A program made the position numbers and the translations under genes. Under the pieces are notes generated by a model. It was not told where the DNA came from and did no database searches. It worked only from the letters and a program-made list of their open reading frames with translations. Shown here piece after piece: positions 63,905 to 64,000 of a DNA stretch of 64,000 bases. The stretch lies in NCBI RefSeq assembly GCF_024362805.1, contig NZ_CP093299.1:1054001-1118000 (forward strand), in the 5' to 3' direction. The stretch's first letter is position 1. Each line of letters opens with the position of its first letter. This DNA comes from Salipaludibacillus sp. LMS25. Its GTDB lineage: Bacteria; Bacillota; Bacilli; Bacillales; Salisediminibacteriaceae.

Positions 63905-64000
63905 TTACTTCTTTTTCCTCGGTTTACGTCGTTTTTGTTTATTCGATTTAGAAGAAGTGCCATCATCTAAATAACGCGGGGCTGACAGTCCTGTTTTTCG
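63905..64000 (-). CDS. lgt: C-terminal end of a protein, probably prolipoprotein diacylglyceryl transferase (partial)
   Basis: The last 31 codons read RKTGLSAPRYLDDGTSSKSN and then a basic tail KQKRRKPRKKK. The body lies beyond the window edge. The assignment rests on the neighbourhood (lgt precedes yvoD in Bacillus) and on the PRYLDDG-like ending, so it is tentative. Confidence 0.55.
   Translation of the reverse strand, partial: RKTGLSAPRYLDDGTSSKSNKQKRRKPRKKK

Overview
The window is a chromosome segment of a low-GC Firmicute of the family Bacillaceae, most likely an alkaliphilic or halophilic Bacillus relative (Salipaludibacillus, Evansella or Alkalihalobacillus type). The evidence is the order of its core genes, which matches Bacillus: cggR-gapA-pgk-tpiA-gpmI-eno, secG-esterase-rnr-smpB-ssrA, rpoN, clpP, crh-whiA-yvcK-rapZ-yvcI, trxB, hisZGDBHAFI, yvoF-ppaX-yvoD-lgt. 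The exact species cannot be fixed from the sequence alone.

Two halves differ sharply. Positions 1 to about 30,090 form an accessory region that ends at the 3' end of the tmRNA gene, a common integration hot spot, with a decayed tyrosine integrase next to it. From left to right it holds a TPR protein, two tandem copies of a holin-like small toxin with antisense RNA (type I toxin-antitoxin), a Rap-Phr quorum-sensing pair, a beta-glucoside PTS operon with its PRD regulator, several small or secreted proteins of unknown role, and an AT-rich cluster at 18,085-28,391. That cluster carries PEP mutase, split phosphonopyruvate decarboxylase, an aldolase, an aminotransferase, two ATP-grasp ligases, an HPr-kinase-like protein, a YjbQ-like protein, a metallophosphoesterase, a glutaredoxin and an MFS exporter. 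I read it as a phosphonate (C-P bond) natural product pathway, probably a phosphonopeptide related in logic to rhizocticin but with a different tailoring set. It lies between an N-terminal and a C-terminal fragment of an IS4-family transposase, and beyond these between two direct copies of a palindromic repeat.

Positions 30,093 to 64,000 are conserved core: trans-translation (ssrA, smpB, rnr), lower glycolysis under a well-preserved CggR operator, sigma-54, clpP behind a CtsR box, the crh-whiA-yvcK-rapZ cell-physiology block, thioredoxin reductase, the complete histidine operon and the ppaX/lgt neighbourhood. Almost all of it is on the minus strand; clpP is the exception.

Two families of palindromic intergenic repeats (about 150-160 bp each) and an 82-bp minisatellite between smpB and rnr punctuate the non-coding DNA. 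Several real genes are too small or have start codons too unusual for standard calling: the 28-residue toxins, the 46-residue Phr precursor, a CTG/ATT-start glutaredoxin after rpoN and a probable ATT-start ATP-grasp ligase.
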